Shown piece by piece: positions 11,599-20,717 of a DNA stretch of 64,000 nucleotides. Source of the DNA: Flammeovirgaceae bacterium (GTDB taxonomy: Bacteria; Bacteroidota; Bacteroidia; Cytophagales; Cyclobacteriaceae); assembly GCA_027487845.1 (NCBI GenBank), contig JAIYCV010000013.1:27523-91522 (forward strand). The letters run 5' to 3'. The stretch's first letter is position 1; each line of letters begins with the position of its first letter. Position numbers and translations under genes: made by a program. Under the pieces are notes generated by a model. It was not told where the DNA came from. It saw nothing but the letters and a program-made list of their open reading frames with translations, and did no database searches.

Positions 11599-12555
11599 AT
11601 GAAAATCTCAGATCACATCAAGAACGCAAACGGAAAAACACTTTTTAGTATAGAAATCTTGCCCCCGCTTAAAGGCGAGAATATCCAGTTGCTTTTTAGT
11701 AACATTGATCCATTGATGGAATTCAAACCGCCTTTTATTGATGTTACCTATCACCGTGAAGAGTACGTTTATAAAAAAAAGGAAAACGGCTTGTTAGAAA
11801 AGCGATCTACCCGAAAGCGCCCTGGTACCGTGGGTATTTGCGCAGCTATCCAAAATCGTTATAAAGTAGATACGGTGCCCCACATTATCTGTGGTGGTTT
11901 TAGTAAAGAGGAGACAGAGAATGCACTTATTGATCTCCAATTCTTAGGTATCGAAAATGTGCTGGCGCTGCAAGGCGATGCGATTAAAACAGAACCAAAA
12001 TTCATTCCAGATCCTGAAGGTCATAAATACGCGTCCGAGCTTGTAACTCAAATCATGCAAATGAATAAAGGGAAGTTTTTGGACGAAGAACTCGAGAATG
12101 CTGCTCCGACTAATTTTTGCATTGGAGTGGCAGCATATCCTGAAAAACATTTTTCTGCTCCGAACTTAAAAACGGATTTAAAATATTTAAAACATAAAGT
12201 TGATTTAGGTGCCGAGTACATAGTGACACAAATGTTTTTCGACAATGAAAAGTATTTTGATTTTGTGGAGAAATGCCGTGAAGCAGGTATCAATGTCCCT
12301 ATCATACCCGGAATAAAACCTATTACAGCAAAGGTTCAGTCCACCGTGCTACCAACGATTTTTCACATCGACTTGCCCGAAGAGTTGGCCGATGAGATTG
12401 AAAAGTGCAAAGACAATGCGGCAGTGAAGCAAGTAGGCATTGAGTGGATTATTAAACAATCAAAAGAGTTAATAAAATTTGGGGTGCCATCACTGCATTT
12501 CTATTCAATGGGCAAAGCCGATCCGATCTATAAAATAGCTAAAGAACTTTTTTAG
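11599..12555 (+). CDS. metF: 5,10-methylenetetrahydrofolate reductase
   Basis: A 318-residue TIM-barrel flavoprotein that reduces methylene-THF to methyl-THF, the methyl donor for MetH. Family wording is clear: KTLFSIEILPPLKGENI, VDVTYHREE-like block, NVLALQGD near residue 120, and FDNEKYFDFVEKCREAGI. It follows the metH genes in the same direction after a 71-base repeat spacer, so the folate and cobalamin steps are co-oriented. Its last codons overlap the last codons of the convergent ATPase gene by four bases. A second, decayed copy of its 3' end lies about 2.8 kb downstream; see the findings. Confidence 0.93.
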   Translation: MKISDHIKNANGKTLFSIEILPPLKGENIQLLFSNIDPLMEFKPPFIDVTYHREEYVYKKKENGLLEKRSTRKRPGTVGICAAIQNRYKVDTVPHIICGGFSKEETENALIDLQFLGIENVLALQGDAIKTEPKFIPDPEGHKYASELVTQIMQMNKGKFLDEELENAAPTNFCIGVAAYPEKHFSAPNLKTDLKYLKHKVDLGAEYIVTQMFFDNEKYFDFVEKCREAGINVPIIPGIKPITAKVQSTVLPTIFHIDLPEELADEIEKCKDNAAVKQVGIEWIIKQSKELIKFGVPSLHFYSMGKADPIYKIAKELF

Positions 12556-13742
12556 AATAATTCAGCCGCGCGCATTCGCAAAAATTCTTCGCAAGGAAGA
12601 CCTCCGCTACCGATCAACAATACCTTATCGGGTTTTATTTCTTTTTGAAAAGCGGCCATTCCCGAGGCTCGCTGCCGTGCGCCACTTTTTACTTCCAAGC
12701 CAATTACTTTGCCACGTTGTTCGAGCACAAAATCCACCTCGTGATTTCGATGCCGCCAATAGTATACCTTGAATCGGTCGCGGAGCGATTCGTTGATCAA
12801 AAATGCACCAATGGAAGACTCTACCATGCGCCCCCAAAGTTCTGTTTTTGAAATGGCTTCAGGAAGCTTCTCCGACCGTTGCACCGCGAGAAGGGCGTTG
12901 TTATGAACTTGAAATTTAGGACTCGAACTACGTACCGACAGCACGTTGGACGAAAACTTTTCGAGCCCACCTAGCAATCCTGCGGTATCGAGCAGGTGCA
13001 AATAGTTGGCCAGTGTAGTGGTGTTTCCAGCATCTTGTAATTGCCCTTGCATTTTTGTGTATGATAAAATTTGCCCCGAGTAACTGCATCCCAATTCAAA
13101 TAGTTTTCTCATCAAGGCTGGCTTATCCACACGGGTAAGCATCAGTATGTCGCGTGAAATGCTGGATTCTATGAGCGAGTCGGAGACATAATTCCGCCAC
13201 CGATCGGGGTCATCAATCAGCGGGGCAGCGCCCGGATATCCCCCGAACCAAGTATAGGTATTCACATCCCAGCCAAAGGCGGCATTCATTTCCGGGAGCG
13301 TCCAATGCCCCATAAAAATTGTTTCGAAGCGGCCCGCCAACGATTCGGTCAAGCCTTGTTGTAACAACAGGCGCGAAGAGCCTAATAGCAAGACCTTGAT
13401 GGGCAGATTCTGCTGCGTATCTGCGTCCCAATTTTTTTTGACTACTTCGCTCCAGTTCCCAATTTTTTGTATTTCATCTATTACCAATAGAAACTCAAGG
13501 GCTTCCAATTGATGGAGCCGCTGACGCGCTGTGTTCCATTGCTGGTCAATCCACGCAGGGTTTGAGTTGGTATCATCAGCCGAGACAGAAAGAAAAGGCA
13601 CTTTCAGTTCCTTCAAAACTTGGTTTACCAACGTAGTTTTACCTACTTGCCGTGGCCCATAAATAGCTTGTAACAGCCTTCTCGGCTCTTGCAGCCTACT
13701 GGCAAGTAATTGATAATGAGTTCTTTTTATTGAATTTGACAT
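12552..13742 (-). CDS. AAA-type ATPase with DUF4143 C-terminal domain
   Basis: A 396-residue protein with Walker A GPRQVGKTT (residues 29-37), Walker B LLVIDEIQK (near residue 87) and, in the C-terminal DUF4143 part, a nuclease-like motif HEVDFVLEQRGKVIGLEVKSG-type (Asp, then Glu-x-Lys), here near residues 330-350. Proteins of this kind are scattered among bacteria by transfer and have no settled function; links to toxin-antitoxin or mobile-element maintenance are speculative. It is richer in G/C-ending codons than its neighbours. Immediately upstream are two tandem palindromes suggesting autoregulation. It lies between the intact metF end and a second metF 3' remnant, so it looks imported. 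Confidence 0.85.
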   Translation of the reverse strand: MSNSIKRTHYQLLASRLQEPRRLLQAIYGPRQVGKTTLVNQVLKELKVPFLSVSADDTNSNPAWIDQQWNTARQRLHQLEALEFLLVIDEIQKIGNWSEVVKKNWDADTQQNLPIKVLLLGSSRLLLQQGLTESLAGRFETIFMGHWTLPEMNAAFGWDVNTYTWFGGYPGAAPLIDDPDRWRNYVSDSLIESSISRDILMLTRVDKPALMRKLFELGCSYSGQILSYTKMQGQLQDAGNTTTLANYLHLLDTAGLLGGLEKFSSNVLSVRSSSPKFQVHNNALLAVQRSEKLPEAISKTELWGRMVESSIGAFLINESLRDRFKVYYWRHRNHEVDFVLEQRGKVIGLEVKSGARQRASGMAAFQKEIKPDKVLLIGSGGLPCEEFLRMRAAELF

Positions 13743-13786
13743 TTTGCTCAGTATAATGAGTAAATTTACTCAAAGTATTGAGTAAA
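13743..13786 (-). promoter_or_regulatory. Two tandem 22-bp palindromic operators upstream of the ATPase gene
   Basis: The 44 bases just before the ATPase start consist of two head-to-tail copies of TTT(G/A)CTCA-N6-TGAGTAAA: 13743-13764 and 13765-13786. Each copy is a palindrome with 8-base arms (one mismatch in the first), and their junction makes a further perfect 16-base palindrome. Two dimer sites two helical turns apart next to a start codon is classic operator geometry. The regulator is unknown. Confidence 0.7.
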
Positions 13787-13851
13787 ATATAATCGAGTCT
13801 TTTATTTTTTTATTGCTGCAACAAAGCGGGTCATTTTTTAAAGAACTAATT

Positions 13852-15317
13852 AGTCGTCCCTTAAAAACTCAATTTTAGGATTAGAAGATTTTGGATTTGT
13901 GATTTTGTGGTTTTAACGAGCGAAAAAAGGCAATTAAAAAGTTGGTTCAAAAAGACAAGTGGGTTTACTTTCCACTTGTTGATCATGCGTTTGAAGTTCA
14001 TGGCCGCAGCGGCAAGCATGACATTGATGTTATCGCCCTTTATCCCTTTGTAGTAGTTGCGGCTGAGCCGGTGATCGTGTTTTAAATGCCCTATCTTAGG
14101 TTCTATTGCAGACCTGCGTTTAAACCCGTTGCGCAGTTTTTGTTTTTGATAAGGTGTTCTTTGTTTGCCTGGCTTGTCAGGGGTAACGATGGTTGTCCCC
14201 AATACTTCTTTCACCCCAACATATCCACGGTCAACAAAATTATTTTTTAGCGTGGTCCCCGTTAACCGCTGCTGTTGCTCAATGGCAGGCTGCAATGTTT
14301 TGCTGTCGTGTACATTTTTTTCGATGTTGATCGCCCCGATAATAACACCTGTTGTTTTGGTGGCGATAATGCTCACCTTACTGCCGAATTCGTACTTCTT
14401 GTGCTCTTTGCCTTTGGTCATACATTGGGTGTGCGGCTCGTGCAGGCTATAGATTTTGTTGCTGTCGGATTTCTTTTGCAGCAATACTTTCTTGAACAGC
14501 CCAAGTGTATCTTGATGCAGGCCTGGCGTGAGTTTGCGCTCTAATTCCCTTACCAGCCTACCCGCTATGGTTTTTACTTTACGCTCTGCTTTCCTCGCCC
14601 TCCCTTTATTTTTTGGATGGTTCCTGAAGCGTTGGTCTAACAACAACTTCTTCACCGTGCGTGTATAACTCTGCCGAAGCTCAATACCTTGCGCTACGGC
14701 AATACCCACACACTTCTTGATGATCTTACGGTGCAGTTTACTATCGGTTGGATAGGTGATGTTCTTTTCTTGGACGGTGGTGTCGGTGGTCGCCTCCTTC
14801 TCGCCACCGTCTTTTCCATTTACGCGGATACTTTCCTTCAAGATCAATTCAATCCCTTCCTCACCAATACGGTTACGGAAGTGGACAAGATCACTGGCCT
14901 CACAGGGTGCACCGCAAGCATACGTTCTTTCACCACTAAAGTATTGGTAGTAGATATTTTCAAACCACTGCTCCACAACACTCTCATCGCTAAGGTTGCG
15001 AACGTGCTTGAGTATGAGCAAGGACACCATCAAACGTATCGGTTTGGCCGGACGGCCCTCTCCTGAATACAACTTGGCAAACATGGTTTAAAAAATGCCC
15101 CACTGGATTTGATTGGCCAAGATATACAGCGGGTGGCGGTGGCTCAATTGTTCAAAGGTGCTGTAAAAACTAAGTTGAGAGGTAGAAGCTGGTTTTGTAA
15201 GCATAAAAAATCTGCAAGGTTTTAAGGATAAAACCCAACTTTCTTGCAGATTGTTTCAACTCAATTCAATCGGTTTTATTCAAAAACCAATCCCATTGGG
15301 CTTTTTAAGGAGCGACT
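13852..15317 (-). mobile_element. IS5-family-like insertion sequence
   Basis: Imperfect terminal inverted repeats: left AGTCGTCCCTTAAAAA (13852-13867), right end read inward AGTCGCTCCTTAAAAA (15317-15302), two mismatches in 16. The flanks show AATT on both sides (13848-13851 and 15318-15321), a likely 4-base target duplication; because the site TAATTA is symmetric, the exact cut could differ by a base. One transposase frame on the minus strand fills the element, and it carries a stop codon near its N-terminus. Confidence 0.8.
13861..15204 (-). pseudogene. IS5-type DDE transposase with in-frame stop
   Basis: The full frame would run from ATG 15204, starting MLTKPASTSQLSFYSTFEQL, but codon 39 is TAA (15088-15090). 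Relatives have an acidic residue here in the context W-x-x-F-E-x-x-F, so a GAA to TAA change is likely. The remaining 407 codons (ATG 15084 to 13861) are intact and contain DDE-type positions: DTTVQEKNITYPTDSK, NFVDRGYVG and RSAIEPKIGHLKHDH. Both parts are in the same frame, so frameshifting would not help. Reinitiation at ATG 15084, three bases after the stop, could give a truncated protein. Confidence 0.75.
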
Positions 15318-15410
15318 AATTAAGTTAACTTCGGAGTGCCATCCTTCCATTTCTATTCAATGGGCAAAGCAGATACCACCTATAAAATAGCAGGGAATTG
15401 TTCTAAATGA

Positions 15411-15439
15411 AAAGAGGCTTGAATTTTTCAAGCCTCTTT
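15411..15439. terminator. Bidirectional intrinsic terminator
   Basis: Perfect 13-base stem AAAGAGGCTTGAA / TTCAAGCCTCTTT with a three-base loop, bounded by A and T runs. It lies directly after the decayed metF tail and 25 bases before the stop of the convergent SGNH gene, so it can serve both strands. Confidence 0.85.
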
Positions 15440-15464
15440 AAACTATTCAAAAAGAAGTAGCTTT

Positions 15465-17066
15465 CTATGGGTTTACAGGTAGCCCTGTGCCTTTGTATTT
15501 TGAAAGATCGGATAGAGGTACTGTTGCACCGAATTTAGCATTAATTGCCGCAATGAAAATATTGGCCATAAATGCATATCCTCGGCTATTTGGATGAACT
15601 CCATCTTCCGAAAATGCGCCTGTTGGAGGCACAAAACTAGGTGTAATGGTGACTCCATTAAATACTGCTGCCCGCGTAGTAACCAAGTTGGTAAACGCAG
15701 CATTTAGATCAGCAAAAGCAACTCTATTATTGCTGTTGTCAGCAGCTGATTTAATAATTGCATTGAATGCTGTTACTGCTTCACGACAGGCAGTAATTTC
15801 TGAAGGCAGAAGAACAAATTGATCCGCTAAGGGAACTGAAACGCCATTAACCAATAGTGGATTGCCGCCAACAGTCGTCCCAAGAATACCGCCAGCTGAA
15901 AGCGTGATCAAGTCGCCAGAATTTGCTTCTCTTATTTGCTGATAAGAGGCGAGTTGCGCCCGTTGAGTGCTTGTTATACCACCTGCGGAAAGTAAAGCGT
16001 CTAATGCTGGCCCAAGATTCGGAAGGGTCTTATCAACGATAACTATTTCATTAGTTGATGATGCGCTAAAACTAACTTTGCGTGCATCTAATGCAGCCCC
16101 TGTAGTTCCAAGCAGCCCAAGCAACCCTGCATTTCCCTTGATGGCATCTAACACTGCATTATATCCTGCAAAACCGCTATTAACAGCAGTAGCAGTCGCA
16201 GCGTCCATAGGGATTGCATTCCAAAGCACTGTTCTAAAAAAAGGTATTGTGGTTACATCTGGTATGTTGCCTACTACTCCTTTTACGGTGGGGTTAGTCA
16301 ATAATGCTGTCATGGCAGCAGTGTACTGGCCTTGAAAAGCCGCAGTGGATGTGATTGGCACTGCGCCAGATCCGCCAGTAGTTGCATAACCTAAAACATC
16401 ATTATTCCCTAGGTCAAATAGAAAGAAGGTCGGCTGTGCTGCAAGTGCATCCCCAATAATTGTTGACGTTCCTGGATTACTGGCAAATCGCGCGTACAAG
16501 CCATTGAATGCAGGGTTGCCAGTAGATGGACCGCCAGTGAGGGGAGTCAAACACTGACCGAGTAGTATACCAGGTACCGCAAAATTGTTAAGTGTCGTCT
16601 TATTGCCGGCAAATGGAGTGGGTAAATCTGCGGTATTAAAAGGAGCAGGTACTCCTGAAGTTCCCGCAGCGGCTGGCCCAGCCCCCCTTGGTCCGGTAGG
16701 ACCATCGGGATCGAACAAAACTAATCTACCTCTAATAACACCAGTTGCAAGATTAGAAGAACTAGAGTTAAATCCGTTTACCGAATTGATATCAGGTTGG
16801 TTAAAAGCTCCGCCTCCTACCGTTGCAAATTGCGTTGCCATAATCTTAGGTAGCGAGTTTGCTTGCCCCTCATTAAAAAGTGCCCCAGCTTGAAAGCCCG
16901 CAGTCAATGAATTGCCTATCGCAACAAATTTTGTAAAATCAGCCGAGCCTTTTGCAGGCGTTACGGGTGGAGTAACAGTAGGATCTTCTAGTGTGATGAC
17001 TTCTTGCTTACAAGAAACGACCACAGCTAGGATAAGCCCAAAAGAAATTAATTTATTGATTTTCAT
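15465..17066 (-). CDS. SGNH/GDSL-type hydrolase lipoprotein
   Basis: A 533-residue lipoprotein: the signal ends VVVSC, with Cys19 as the lipid-modified residue. SGNH blocks are recognisable: FVAIGNSLTAG near residue 50 (Ser nucleophile), FDLGNNDVLG in the middle (Asn block), and EDGVHPNSRGYAFM near the C-terminus (Asp/His). Such proteins hydrolyse esters of lipids or carbohydrates. A Gly/Pro-rich stretch (DPDGPTGPRGAGPAAAG) interrupts the N-terminal third. The gene begins 19 bases after the TonB-dependent receptor on the same strand, so the two are probably cotranscribed and act on the same surface substrate. The substrate cannot be told. Confidence 0.85.
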   Translation of the reverse strand: MKINKLISFGLILAVVVSCKQEVITLEDPTVTPPVTPAKGSADFTKFVAIGNSLTAGFQAGALFNEGQANSLPKIMATQFATVGGGAFNQPDINSVNGFNSSSSNLATGVIRGRLVLFDPDGPTGPRGAGPAAAGTSGVPAPFNTADLPTPFAGNKTTLNNFAVPGILLGQCLTPLTGGPSTGNPAFNGLYARFASNPGTSTIIGDALAAQPTFFLFDLGNNDVLGYATTGGSGAVPITSTAAFQGQYTAAMTALLTNPTVKGVVGNIPDVTTIPFFRTVLWNAIPMDAATATAVNSGFAGYNAVLDAIKGNAGLLGLLGTTGAALDARKVSFSASSTNEIVIVDKTLPNLGPALDALLSAGGITSTQRAQLASYQQIREANSGDLITLSAGGILGTTVGGNPLLVNGVSVPLADQFVLLPSEITACREAVTAFNAIIKSAADNSNNRVAFADLNAAFTNLVTTRAAVFNGVTITPSFVPPTGAFSEDGVHPNSRGYAFMANIFIAAINAKFGATVPLSDLSKYKGTGLPVNP

Positions 17067-17085
17067 GGAATTTCAATTATGGATA

Positions 17086-19830
17086 TTATTTTAAAAATTC
17101 GTCAAACGTGATGGAGACGTAGTATTGCTGCCCTACAAATGGTGAGCCTATATTGGTTCGGTAATCGCCCCCTCCAATATTGGTTCCCCCGATTTTGATC
17201 ATCGACCTAATCGAAGAAACTTTATAGTTTAACTGCGCATCAACAACCCCAAACTGAGGTACTTGCCACACTCCAAAAGAAGACTGCCATTCGAAAGCAG
17301 TTTGCCAACGATAATTCACATTGAAACCAAGATTATCGATGATTTTTCTGTTACTAAGACCTACGTTGATCTTGTTCTTAGGCGTGTTGAAGTTGGATTG
17401 AAAATCAACTGAACTGCCAGGTGCTTCAAAACCTGCCCAATTCCAATTTCCGTTTACAACAAAATTTTGAGGTAGACTGTAAGAAAGTCCTAGTCCAACT
17501 CCATAGGTCTTCACTTCTTGAGTTAAATTGGTGTAAGGTGCCCATAAGGAACCTGCAGCAATTGCTTTGCCTTGGTGCGTAGTACCAACTTTGTTCACCA
17601 CCGATTGCTGACCAATGAAATTAGTATAAGTTGTATAATAACCATTTAGATCTACAAGCAATTTGCTAGCTATCAAACCTTTATAACCCAATTCATAAGC
17701 ATTTAGTTGCTCGGGCTTTACATATGCTAAGGTAGCTGTTTCGAGAGAGCTACCATCTCCCGCTGGTTTTACTGCGCCAGTTACTGGATCCAATGTACCG
17801 CCTCCTGCTCGGAATTTGGTATAAGAAGCATTCGTGTACGCACCACCCTCCATTATACCATATCGCTCAGCATTTGCTCTTGTTCCACCCAATAAGTTAC
17901 CACCAGTAGATGGAAAGTAGATAAACTGTGCCTGCGTATCAGGATTTCTAAAACCCGTTTGAAACGATGCTCTGATATTGCTTTCTTTTGAAAGTTCATA
18001 AACGGCAGATACGCGAGGTGTAAATTGCCCGTCAAAATTCTGATTTTTATCGAAACGCAAAGAACCTGTTATCTTAACTTTCTCAGCGATCGATTTTGCA
18101 ATCTGTGTGTAAACCCCTCCCTCATTGATTCGTATTCTTTTGAAGTTCAACCCGTCATCAGGTGCTTCGTTGAAGATTGTGCCGTTCGAGAAAAGGTTGT
18201 ATTGTCTGAAATTACCACCTACTTGAATTTCTGCCCATTTAATTTGGTTAAAGAACTTATAGTTAAACTCCGCGTGGTAAAGTTTTGAATTATCGGTAAA
18301 AGAAGCTCCTGCGGGAGAACCTTGAAACTTTTGTCCTCTTACTTGGTTCATCAAATCGATAAATGCCTGAGTACCTGGTTGAGGTCTATTTCTATCTGCA
18401 AATCTCCTAGCTTCAGCATGACTGCCCGCAGCATAACCTGGCACGTATCCTTGCATTGTTAAAACATAATCAGATGCCCATTTGGTTGCAGTCGGGCTAT
18501 AGGTTTCGTTGGCGTAAATTCCTAGCGCCCCTAAGTTATAAGACTTCCCAGCATCGGTGGCCGATTGGTAAGCTCTCACAAAAAAATTATCACCTTTAAT
18601 TTCTAGTTTATGAAATTGTTGGTTGAAATCGCGTAATGCATATTTTTCTTGCCCCTGATAAATAGAGTTACCACCGCCATAGCGATAATTGTAAATAGCC
18701 TCAATTTTATCTGTTATTCTATAATGCAGGGCAGCATCACCTTTAATGGTTTTGGCCTCTCTATTGTCGTTGAATGCAGCTAAAATATCTTCTTCTCTAA
18801 AGCCCGTTCTAGCGATTATTCCGATACTAGGAACCCCAGTCGGTATTATCGCCTCATCGCCATATAAGTTTAGTCCATCAAAATTTGGATTACTACTCAA
18901 ATTAGTTGTGGAACCCGTGTTGGTTCGATCCGTTTTATAATCATTACCTAGCCAATCAGTAGTTTTCAAGTAAGAGAAATTCACCTTGAACGCGAACTTA
19001 TTGTTGAATGCTTTCGCATAGCGGACACTATATTGTCCAAGAGGATGGCTGCCACCCGCAGTGGAGTTTACAATTCCTTGTTTTACTTGAGCACTAAGAC
19101 CTTGGTATTCAAACGGACTCTTACTTTTCATAATCATAATTCCGTTGAATGCGTTAGGGCCATACAATGCCGAAGCCGCACCAGGAATTAATTCCACACT
19201 TTCGGCATCCAATTCTCCCACACCCATTATGCTGCCAGTTGGAAAGTTTAGCAGTGGAGCTTGGGTATCCATGCCGTCTACCCATTGCACAAAGCGTGTA
19301 TTCGCAATGGTGGCAAAGCCCCTTGTGTTAATAGCAGTAAAATTCAAGCTGCCAGAACTTGCCTGAACGCCTTTTACATTTGCGAGCGCATCAAAAAAAT
19401 CAGGCGTTGCCGCCTGCCGGATGCTGAGGATGTCCATTTTTTCGATCGTTACAGGAGACTTTAGAATACTCTCCTCCACGCGAGAGGCGGACACTACCAC
19501 TTCTTGACCTAAGAGGGATTGTTCCTCGATGGAAATGTCAAGCGTAGTAGCAGCGTCTTTAATTTCAACTTCTTGGGTTTTATATCCAATGAAAGAGAAA
19601 GTCAAAATAAAAGGAGGTGCTTGGTTAACTTTTAGGTTGAAAGAACCCTTGGTGTCGGAAATAGTGCCTGCAATACTGCCTTTTACTACAATATTAACCC
19701 CTGCAACTGTTTCCCCGCTTCCGCTATCTTTTACAGTTCCAGAGATAGTCGTCTGTGCTAAAACAGACCCCGCACATAAACCCATCACAAAGAGGGGCAT
19801 AAGTGCCATTAAGTAGAATTTTTTTGCCAT
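17086..19830 (-). CDS. TonB-dependent outer-membrane receptor
   Basis: A 914-residue receptor with signal peptide (to about residue 25, LAQTT), a carboxypeptidase-regulatory-like beta domain (ISGTVKDSGSGETVAGVNIV, about 26-105), a plug with SPVTIEKMDILSIRQAATPDF and GAASALYGPNAFNGIMIM, and a beta-barrel that ends in an aromatic residue-containing strand (YYVSITFDEFLK). It imports a substrate across the outer membrane using TonB energy. No SusD gene is next to it; the partner appears to be the SGNH lipoprotein downstream. This receptor/lipase pairing is known in Bacteroidota, but the ligand is not predictable here. Confidence 0.9.
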   Translation of the reverse strand: MAKKFYLMALMPLFVMGLCAGSVLAQTTISGTVKDSGSGETVAGVNIVVKGSIAGTISDTKGSFNLKVNQAPPFILTFSFIGYKTQEVEIKDAATTLDISIEEQSLLGQEVVVSASRVEESILKSPVTIEKMDILSIRQAATPDFFDALANVKGVQASSGSLNFTAINTRGFATIANTRFVQWVDGMDTQAPLLNFPTGSIMGVGELDAESVELIPGAASALYGPNAFNGIMIMKSKSPFEYQGLSAQVKQGIVNSTAGGSHPLGQYSVRYAKAFNNKFAFKVNFSYLKTTDWLGNDYKTDRTNTGSTTNLSSNPNFDGLNLYGDEAIIPTGVPSIGIIARTGFREEDILAAFNDNREAKTIKGDAALHYRITDKIEAIYNYRYGGGNSIYQGQEKYALRDFNQQFHKLEIKGDNFFVRAYQSATDAGKSYNLGALGIYANETYSPTATKWASDYVLTMQGYVPGYAAGSHAEARRFADRNRPQPGTQAFIDLMNQVRGQKFQGSPAGASFTDNSKLYHAEFNYKFFNQIKWAEIQVGGNFRQYNLFSNGTIFNEAPDDGLNFKRIRINEGGVYTQIAKSIAEKVKITGSLRFDKNQNFDGQFTPRVSAVYELSKESNIRASFQTGFRNPDTQAQFIYFPSTGGNLLGGTRANAERYGIMEGGAYTNASYTKFRAGGGTLDPVTGAVKPAGDGSSLETATLAYVKPEQLNAYELGYKGLIASKLLVDLNGYYTTYTNFIGQQSVVNKVGTTHQGKAIAAGSLWAPYTNLTQEVKTYGVGLGLSYSLPQNFVVNGNWNWAGFEAPGSSVDFQSNFNTPKNKINVGLSNRKIIDNLGFNVNYRWQTAFEWQSSFGVWQVPQFGVVDAQLNYKVSSIRSMIKIGGTNIGGGDYRTNIGSPFVGQQYYVSITFDEFLK

Positions 19831-19927
19831 ACGTATAGATTAAATTTTCGTTAAATCTACGTGATTTATATAAAATTCAAACGATTGAAACAGCTTTTTT
19901 GAGAAAAAAAGTATGTATGCCGAATAA

Positions 19928-20254
19928 TTAACTTTTTTGGACGTGTTTTACCAGTCTTTCGCAAAGTTGTTTCATTTCATTTGCCATTATTTCATCGCCC
20001 GTGGAGGATAGTACGCTTTGAGAAAGCCCCCCAATACAATCAATATAGAAGCGTTTCATGTCTTCAACGGGCATATCCTTGGCCCATAGATCAATTCGTA
20101 ATGTGTTTCTTTGAGTATGATCCCATAATGCCAGGCTGATCGACTTGGTTTCTGTGGCAGTTTCTTCGGGCTTATCGGTGGCATCCCACTCGATTTTTTC
20201 AGGAAGGTTGTTTTCGTCTAACTCAATGGTGAATTGGATGGTGGATTTTTTCAT
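19928..20254 (-). CDS. gldC: Gliding motility protein GldC
   Basis: A 108-residue soluble protein matching GldC in size and wording (STIQFTIELDENNLPEKIEW, ALWDHTQRNTLRIDLWAKDM, MKRFYIDCIGGLSQSVL). In Flavobacterium GldC is a small cytoplasmic protein needed for normal gliding and linked to T9SS function. Its ATG overlaps the TGA of the upstream nucleotidyltransferase frame (ATGA), so translation was probably coupled before that gene acquired a frameshift. No signal or membrane segment is seen. Confidence 0.88.
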   Translation of the reverse strand: MKKSTIQFTIELDENNLPEKIEWDATDKPEETATETKSISLALWDHTQRNTLRIDLWAKDMPVEDMKRFYIDCIGGLSQSVLSSTGDEIMANEMKQLCERLVKHVQKS

Positions 20255-20717
20255 TTTCTTTTTTCTATTATTCGTTTTAACACCTCGATGTCGTACCTGT
20301 CAAGGTGTGCTTTTTCGCCTGTTCTATTAAGTGCCTCTTTATTTTTTATAGGATCACGAATATCAATAATTGGTATTTTAACTACCTCGTGATTTAGTTT
20401 TTGTAAACTTCATCAAAAGAAATTCCCGGAGAATAATTTAGTATATCAATAGCATCAGGCTCAAAGCCAAATGAAAGCACAAGTTGGGTGGTCCATTCAG
20501 CATCATTTATAGGAGGTACATCAAGTTTTAGAAAGTTAAAAACGTTGATTAACCGATGTCCATTTTGGACCGTAGGTTCAATGAGAATATCAAGATCACC
20601 TGTATTTCTGTTTACGCCATGATAGATGGCAGCGTGTCCACCAATGACTACATACTTTACAAGGAACTTGTGAAGTGCTTTTAGAAATGATACATGTTCA
20701 GAATCAAAACCCCTCAT
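20251..20717 (-). pseudogene. Frameshifted nucleotidyltransferase gene
   Basis: The first 107 codons encode a minimal nucleotidyltransferase-like protein (KYVVIGGHAAIYHGVNRNTGDLDILIEP, with G-G-H and DxD-type residues shown here as separate motifs) and stop at 20394. Just before the stop is a run of five A. One added A would restore a frame that reads KIPIIDIRDPIKNKEALNR, the usual C-terminal 'KIPV-I..L-I..K.AL.R' pattern, and end at a TGA overlapping the gldC ATG. The restored length is exactly 156 codons. So it is a one-base deletion, or a sequencing error in a homopolymer. The family is AbiEii/DUF6036-like. Confidence 0.75.

Larger units (their letters stand above)
13815..15410 (+). pseudogene. 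Second, decayed metF 3' end, interrupted by the IS
   Basis: Right part (about 15322-15410): a frame reads GVPSFHFYSMGKADTTYKIA and stops at 15408-15410; the intact gene ends GVPSLHFYSMGKADPIYKIAKELF. The DNA shares a 23-base identical block from CATTTCTATTC to GGGCAAAGC. Left part (about 13815-13851): GCTGCAACAAAGCGGGTC and AAAGAACTAATT resemble metF codons for AAVKQV and KELI. The copies differ at roughly one base in five, with indels, so this is not a recent duplication. An intrinsic terminator directly follows it, while the intact metF has none. Confidence 0.7.

Noticed and set aside
14165..15066. Several plus-strand frames across the IS
   Set aside because: They mirror the transposase on the other strand and show no family wording or start context.
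15085..15100. Slippery T6A3 run suggesting programmed frameshifting in the IS transposase
   Set aside because: The parts before and after the stop are in the same frame, so a frameshift would not join them; a nonsense change explains it.
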